Shown here: piece by piece, positions 59,086-64,000 of the stretch | Position numbering within the stretch: the stretch's first letter is position 1 | Layout: each line of letters opens with the position of its first letter | From: Methylovulum sp. | GTDB taxonomy: Bacteria > Pseudomonadota > Gammaproteobacteria > Methylococcales > Methylomonadaceae | Assembly (NCBI GenBank): GCA_030653435.1 | Contig: JAURZI010000108.1 | Location: forward strand, 1 to 64,000 | Length of the DNA: 64,000 nucleotides | Direction: 5' to 3' | The notes under the pieces: generated by a model | The model's input: only the letters and a program-made list of their open reading frames with translations | Told to the model about the DNA's origin: nothing | Database searches by the model: none | Made by a program: the position numbers and the translations under genes

Positions 59086-62022
59086 ATGACCGAATCCATT
59101 AAACGCTTGGCTTTTTCCCTGCTGCTGGTTTTTTTTGCAGCCGCCATCTTGCTTTGGTCCGACCGGCATAATCGCCATGCCGACCAAAGCGTAACTCCGG
59201 CAGCAAATACGCCGATACCCATGGCAATCTTGCAGCACAGCTCCAATCCGATGATGGATGAAATCCGCCAGGGCGTGTTGGACGGGCTGCATGGCAAAGG
59301 CTATAACGACGGGCAAAATATCGCGATCACGACCTATAATGCCGAAGGCGATTTGCCGACCGGCAATTTGATGGCGCAAAAAATTACCAGCGGCGATTAT
59401 CGTTTGGCGGTTTCTATTTCTACCGTGATGTTGCAGGCCTTGGCTAATGCCAACCGGACTGCGGCTATTCCCCATGTGTTCGGTGCAGTGACCTCGCCGG
59501 TTGCGGCAGGCGTGGGCATTAAGGCCTTGGATAGCCTCGATAAGCCGCACTATCTGACCGGTATCGGTACGCCGCAACCGGTCGCCGATATTTTTCGCCT
59601 GGCCAAGCAAATCAATCCGCGGCTGAAAACCGTCGGCGTGGTTTGGAACCCCGCCGAAGTCAATTCTGAATACTGCACCAAACAGGCGCGAGCTATTTCG
59701 GCGGAGCTGGGTTTGACCTTGCTGGAAGCGCCGGTCGAACAAACCAAGGATGTGCGTGAAGCGGCCCAATCTTTAGTGACCAGGGGCGCAGAAGCTTTTT
59801 GGACGGGTGGCGATGCCACGGTCAACTCGTCGGTGGACAGTTTGATTGAAGCGGCTAACGCGTCAAAGATCCCTGTCTTTTCCAATATTGCCGGGCATGC
59901 AAAGCATGGTACTTTGTTCGATTATGGCGCGGATTATCATGAAGTGGGTGTGGAAGTCGGGCGTATTGCCGCTGAGATACTTTCAGGAGCCGACCCTGCC
60001 AGCTTGCCGGTCAGGGATTTTGTGCCCAAGCGCATCATGCTGAACGAAAAAACCCGCGGCAGTTTGCGCGATGCGTGGACGTTTAGCAAAGCATTATATG
60101 CCGAGGCGAACACCCTTATCGGTGAAGACGGTATTGAAAAACAATCGGTGGGTGCCGGCGCCAAGGCCACGGTTGCCATGGCGCCGATTGTGCTGCAAGC
60201 TAATCGGACTTATAAAGTCGGTTTGGCATATTTTGCGCCGGAACCCGGCATTGATTCAGTCCTGGCCGGATTGCGCGAGGGCTTGAAAGTTTTAGGTTTG
60301 GAGGAAGGCCGCAATCTGACCTTCCAGGCTATGCACGCACAGGGCGAAATCGGCCAGATTCCGACCATCGGGCAAGTGCTGGATAACAGCGATGTCGATG
60401 CGATACTGACTTTGACGACACCGGTGTTGCAGGGTGTGGCGATGGCGGCCAAACACAAGCCTGCCGTTTTCACGTATGTGACCGACCCGTTGGCGGCTGG
60501 TGCGGGCAAAAGTTTTACCGAACATTTGCCTAAACTGACCGGCATAGGCTCGTTCCCGCCGGTCGAAGAGATGTTTACGATTACGCGTAAGGTCTTGCCC
60601 GGCATCAAAACCATAGGCACGTTGTATAACCCCAGCGAAGCCAATTCGGTTAAGGTGGCGGAGGTCATGCGCGAAATTTGCCGCAAAGCGGGCGTCGCTT
60701 TCGAAGAAGTGCCGCTCAGCAGCACGGCGGAGGCGGTACAGGGTGCGCAGGCCATGGTAGGGCGCAGGGTGCAGGCGATAGTGTCGGTTGGCGACAATAC
60801 CATGTATCAGGCGCTGGACGGCATCAGCAAGGTTGCCAAGGACGCCAATATCCCGCTGATCCTGGACCAGCCTGAATTTATCGGCCACGACGCCCTGATG
60901 GTGGTCGGCGTCGATTACAAGGAAAGCGGCCGTGCCGCCGCAGAGCCGCTGGCGCGATTGTTGACGGGAGCGGATCCTGCGACGATCCCGTTTCAAAATG
61001 TCAGCAAAAAATCGATCCTGCTCAATGAAGCCAGCGCAAAACGCCTAGGCATCGTATTTCCAGACGAAGTACGCGCATTGGTTACCAGTGCGGCGCAGGC
61101 GACGCCCAGGCCGTTGAGCCATACTTGGAAAATCAAGCGGCTGCTGTACGTCGAGTCCGCGCCTGCGGAGGATGCCGTGCGCGGCATAGATGACGGCTTC
61201 AAGGCCGCCGGTTTGCTTGCCGGCAAAGATTTTGTGCTGGACGATGCCTCGGCGCAGACCGATATGACGACGCTGTCCGGGCTTGCCGATGCGGTCAATA
61301 GCGACGGTACGGAATTGCTGATGACCTTGTCGACACCGACACTGGAAACTGCGCTGCATAAAGTCAGAAAAATACCTATCGTGTTTACGTTCGTCGCCGA
61401 TCCCGTCGTTGCCGGTGCAGGCACAGACGATACGCACCATTTGCCGAATGTCACCGGCGTTTATACGCTGGCGCCGTTCAAGGAAATGGTGGGCTTATTG
61501 AAGCAATATTTCCCAGAGATACGCAAGATAGGCACGTTGTTTACGCCCGGTGAAGACAATTCGGTGCACAATAAGGTACTGTTCGTCCAAGAGGCCAACC
61601 GGCAGGGTATATCGGTATCGACGCTACCGGTCAATTCCGCCAGCGAGCTGCCGAATGCTGCGTTGGCGATGGCTAACCAACCGATAGACGCCTGGGTGCA
61701 GACGTTGGATAACCAGATTGTCACGGGCTTTACCGCGATCACGCAAGCGGCGGCACGGGCAAAAAAGCCGTTGTTTACGTTTACCGAGTCCGGCGTCCAG
61801 CAAGGCGCAGCGGTTGCGTATACTATGGATTATTATCAGGCTGGCTTCGATGCGGCACTGAAAGCGGCTGACGTGATGCGCGGCAAAAAGCCGGGCGACA
61901 TCCCTTTTTCCCGGCCCACGAAAATCAGTTTGATTGTCAGCGAAGAACACGCCCAAACGCTGCATTTACGCCTGCCGCCGGAACTGGTGCGTAAAGCGGA
62001 TAAACGCCTGACTAACCATTAA
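59086..62022 (+). CDS. Membrane-anchored protein with three tandem ABC_sub_bind domains
   Basis: A 978-residue protein. An N-terminal membrane segment (about 8-25) is followed by three periplasmic binding domains of the COG2984 type, about 45-335, 370-660 and 682-970. Each repeats the same blocks: LTGIG or VTGV, then a KTxGxxxNP or KIGTLF turn, and a closing SLPVRDF, TIPFQNV or DIPFSRP stretch followed by SxRIxLN-like strands. A single binding domain is the norm, so the triple layout is unusual. It leads the operon with a STAS protein and an ABC permease. Confidence 0.9.
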   Translation: MTESIKRLAFSLLLVFFAAAILLWSDRHNRHADQSVTPAANTPIPMAILQHSSNPMMDEIRQGVLDGLHGKGYNDGQNIAITTYNAEGDLPTGNLMAQKITSGDYRLAVSISTVMLQALANANRTAAIPHVFGAVTSPVAAGVGIKALDSLDKPHYLTGIGTPQPVADIFRLAKQINPRLKTVGVVWNPAEVNSEYCTKQARAISAELGLTLLEAPVEQTKDVREAAQSLVTRGAEAFWTGGDATVNSSVDSLIEAANASKIPVFSNIAGHAKHGTLFDYGADYHEVGVEVGRIAAEILSGADPASLPVRDFVPKRIMLNEKTRGSLRDAWTFSKALYAEANTLIGEDGIEKQSVGAGAKATVAMAPIVLQANRTYKVGLAYFAPEPGIDSVLAGLREGLKVLGLEEGRNLTFQAMHAQGEIGQIPTIGQVLDNSDVDAILTLTTPVLQGVAMAAKHKPAVFTYVTDPLAAGAGKSFTEHLPKLTGIGSFPPVEEMFTITRKVLPGIKTIGTLYNPSEANSVKVAEVMREICRKAGVAFEEVPLSSTAEAVQGAQAMVGRRVQAIVSVGDNTMYQALDGISKVAKDANIPLILDQPEFIGHDALMVVGVDYKESGRAAAEPLARLLTGADPATIPFQNVSKKSILLNEASAKRLGIVFPDEVRALVTSAAQATPRPLSHTWKIKRLLYVESAPAEDAVRGIDDGFKAAGLLAGKDFVLDDASAQTDMTTLSGLADAVNSDGTELLMTLSTPTLETALHKVRKIPIVFTFVADPVVAGAGTDDTHHLPNVTGVYTLAPFKEMVGLLKQYFPEIRKIGTLFTPGEDNSVHNKVLFVQEANRQGISVSTLPVNSASELPNAALAMANQPIDAWVQTLDNQIVTGFTAITQAAARAKKPLFTFTESGVQQGAAVAYTMDYYQAGFDAALKAADVMRGKKPGDIPFSRPTKISLIVSEEHAQTLHLRLPPELVRKADKRLTNH

Positions 62023-62040
62023 CCATTAGGGAGTAAGCGG

Positions 62041-63261
62041 ATGGAAATCATTACCCAACTTGACGGCGACGAAATGCACATTGCCTTGCGCGGCCGGCTT
62101 GATGCGGCGTGGAGCAATTCGGTCAACAAATCGTTGCAGGACACCGTACACAGCGGTTGCCACCGTATTGCGCTGGATTTGTCGCAAGTTCATTACCTGA
62201 GCTCAGCGGGCATACGTGTATTGGTCATACTGGCGAAAAACCTGAACAACATAGGCGGCACATTGCGGCTTATCGACCCTTCCGCCAGCGTCAGCGAGGT
62301 ATTGAAGCTGGTCGGTTTCCAGCAATTGCTGGACTCCTTCACGACTGCCGTGCCCGTGCCGCAAGCTGCCGTCGCTGTCAGCGGCGCTCCGGTCTGCAAC
62401 ACCGTCAGGCTGGCAGGCAACGATTTCGAGGTGTACACCTTGAACGCTACGGCGCAGCAACAGGGCAGCATTATCGGCAAAAATTCAGGCCGCCCCGTCT
62501 CGCTAGCGGTTCCTGAACAGGCTTGGGTGATAGGTTACGGCATGCTGGGCGACAGCAGCAATACCGAACGGGCAGGGGAATTGCTTGCGGTAGACGGCTT
62601 GGCGGTAAGCTTGCCGGGAGACGATCCCGCCCATCCCGACTGGCTGCAACGGGAGGGCGGGTTGGTGCCTGAAGTCAGCCTGCTGCACGGGCTTAGCGTT
62701 ACCGGGCCATTCCGGTATTTGCTGCGGTTTGGCGCCGTGCCGGAAACCCCGCCCCTACGCCTGAGCGAACTGGCGCAAGCAGCATTGGAAGTCTGCGCCA
62801 GCGACGCCGTATCCTGGGCGATTGTTGCGGAAACAGCGCATCTTATCGGTGCCGCGCGGCAAGTGCCGCCAATATCGGCCGACGATGACTTGTTTGCCTT
62901 TCCTGCCGTCCGCGACCGCCTGCTATTTACCGCCGAACCCGCCTATACGGACGAAACTTGTCTGATAGTCGGCATGGTCGCGCGTAACCCATCATTGCTG
63001 CTCGCTGAGCAATTACGGCCGATGGCTGCGGACGGGGCTTTGCACATACATGTGCATGCCTGCATCGTGCCGTTCAGCCCGGTGCGTAAGGGGTTTATCG
63101 ATTTATCGGAAAGCCTGGAACGCCTGATGGACAATCAATTCGTGCGGGGTGTGCTGCATTTGCTTAATGATGACCGGGAAGGCGTCGGCGCGGGTGAAAG
63201 TTATTTACGCCGGGGTGCGCTGTGGTGCGCCCCGGTCACAACAACGGCGAGGTTGTCATGA
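62041..63261 (+). CDS. STAS protein with an unrecognised C-terminal domain
   Basis: A 406-residue protein. Residues 1-100 form a STAS domain with IALDLSQVHYLSSAGIRVLV. The rest (about 120-400) is a globular region I cannot name, with QAWVIGYGMLGD, a HLIGAARQVPP stretch and FIDLSESLERLM. It might be a diverged phosphatase-like fold, but no metal site is evident. It starts 18 bases after the binding protein and overlaps the permease by four (ATGA). Confidence 0.8.
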   Translation: MEIITQLDGDEMHIALRGRLDAAWSNSVNKSLQDTVHSGCHRIALDLSQVHYLSSAGIRVLVILAKNLNNIGGTLRLIDPSASVSEVLKLVGFQQLLDSFTTAVPVPQAAVAVSGAPVCNTVRLAGNDFEVYTLNATAQQQGSIIGKNSGRPVSLAVPEQAWVIGYGMLGDSSNTERAGELLAVDGLAVSLPGDDPAHPDWLQREGGLVPEVSLLHGLSVTGPFRYLLRFGAVPETPPLRLSELAQAALEVCASDAVSWAIVAETAHLIGAARQVPPISADDDLFAFPAVRDRLLFTAEPAYTDETCLIVGMVARNPSLLLAEQLRPMAADGALHIHVHACIVPFSPVRKGFIDLSESLERLMDNQFVRGVLHLLNDDREGVGAGESYLRRGALWCAPVTTTARLS

Positions 63262-64000
63262 CATTACTGATAGGTGCGTTGACGCTGGGGGTTATCCTGG
63301 CGCTATTGGCGCTAGGCGTATACATTTCCTACCGCATATTCGACATTGCCGATATTACCGTTGACGGCTCGCTGACTTTTGGGGCGGCCGTCACTGGCGT
63401 GTTGCTAGTCAAATACGGTGTCCACCCCTTATGGGCAACAAGTGCAGGCTTTATAGCCGGCATGATGGCGGGTACGGTCAGCGGCGTGTTACAGACACGC
63501 TTCCATATCAACGCATTGCTGTCGGGTATTTTGGTCATGACGGCGCTTTATTCAGTCAACCTGCATGTGATGGGGCGCAGCAATATCCCTTTTTTAGGCG
63601 TGGCAACGTTATCCACCTATTGCGAAACGATGGCCGTCCAGGTTTTTGGCGGGCCTGAGACCCAGCTATGGGGCTGGACGGTGTCCAGTGCGGACTTGAC
63701 GATGCTGCTGCTGATGTTGACGCTAGTGGGCGCGATTGCCACGGGGTTGTGGGCTTTTTTCCGCACCGACCTTGGCACTGCGATGCGCGCTTCCGGCGAT
63801 AATCCGCAAATGGTCAAGGCTCTGGGCGGCAATGTCGAAAACTACCGCATTTTTGGTTTGGCCTTGTCGAACGGCCTGGTCGGTTTGGCGGGTGCGTTAT
63901 GGGCGCAATACCAAAATTTCGCGGATGTGCAAATGGGTATCGGCATGGTGGTCTGGGGGTTGGCCAGTGTTATTATCGGCGAAGCGCTAACGGGTGCGAC
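63258..64000 (+). CDS. ABC transporter permease, truncated by the window edge
   Basis: At least 247 residues of an inner-membrane permease of the BPD_transp_2 (LivH/RbsC-like) class: ADITVDGSLTFGAAVTGVLL, GVLQTRFHINALLSGILVMT and GTAMRASGDNPQMVKALGGN. Permeases of this type work with COG2984 binding proteins. The ATPase gene probably follows beyond the right edge. Confidence 0.93.
   Translation, partial: MTLLIGALTLGVILALLALGVYISYRIFDIADITVDGSLTFGAAVTGVLLVKYGVHPLWATSAGFIAGMMAGTVSGVLQTRFHINALLSGILVMTALYSVNLHVMGRSNIPFLGVATLSTYCETMAVQVFGGPETQLWGWTVSSADLTMLLLMLTLVGAIATGLWAFFRTDLGTAMRASGDNPQMVKALGGNVENYRIFGLALSNGLVGLAGALWAQYQNFADVQMGIGMVVWGLASVIIGEALTGA

Noticed and set aside
60210-60996. Long minus-strand frames over the triple binding-domain gene
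   Set aside because: They are antisense shadows favoured by GC-rich codons. The plus-strand protein has three clear repeats.

Overview
The window looks like chromosomal DNA from a gammaproteobacterium, most likely a methanotroph-like member of Methylococcales. That placement is an inference from overall gene content and style, not from a marker gene. The core genes are of gammaproteobacterial type: rpmH-rnpA-yidD-yidC-mnmE next to dnaA, the mre/mrd wall cluster, SpeD of the E. coli type, a CRP/Vfr-like regulator, and smpB close to ratA-rnfH. The replication origin region lies inside the window.

Region 1 (1-7750) is a mobile element of P4-satellite character at the 3' end of a tRNA-Leu(CAA) gene. 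It carries a P4-type integrase, an AlpA-type regulator, an Ash-like leader reading frame, an Ogr/Delta-type late activator, an ATP-dependent DNA ligase between two copies of an iteron-like repeat, a HigBA-type toxin-antitoxin pair, and decayed HicA and RelE toxin genes. No far attachment site was found, so the element probably continues past the left edge.

Region 2 (7755-24040) is core: tRNA-Leu, queA, then on the minus strand mnmE, yidC, yidD, rnpA and rpmH, with dnaA divergent. Next come a minus-strand run for wall elongation (mreB, mreC, mreD, mrdA, rodA, mltB, rlpA) and then dacA, dat and a DUF493 gene. mreC appears to start at an ATA codon.

Region 3 (24153-33758) holds gatCAB, an AT-rich stretch with a cluster of DnaA boxes (putative oriC), then dnaN, recF, gyrB and lgt. 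Two perfect 16-bp parS palindromes sit at the end of recF and just before gyrB. dnaA is about 14 kb from dnaN, and the probable oriC is at dnaN rather than at dnaA.

Region 4 (33838-43209) holds housekeeping and accessory genes: an unrecognised 59-residue small protein, thyA, ppa, speD, an OsmC-like protein, a CRP-like regulator, a DUF938 methyltransferase, a FemAB/GNAT-like protein, rubredoxin with its reductase, and two tandem beta-carbonic anhydrases.

Region 5 (43235-53853) is a tightly packed plus-strand run and the most unusual part of the window. It contains a UraA-fold permease with a degenerate RsbW/HATPase-like tail, a STAS protein, a TonB-dependent receptor, two different periplasmic binding proteins with no ABC permease or ATPase, a hybrid sensor kinase with two receiver domains, a GAF-PP2C phosphatase and an RsbW-like kinase. 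Together these look like an envelope-sensing pathway feeding a partner-switching module.

Region 6 (53860-58929) is ordinary: a Nudix hydrolase, purC, a HopJ-family protein, an isochorismatase-like hydrolase, smpB, a sodium symporter, ratA and rnfH. Region 7 (59086-64000, cut by the right edge) starts a second envelope operon: a membrane-anchored protein with three tandem ABC_sub_bind domains, a STAS protein with an unrecognised C-terminal domain, and an ABC permease. It repeats the themes of region 5, so the two loci may belong to one sensing and uptake strategy.
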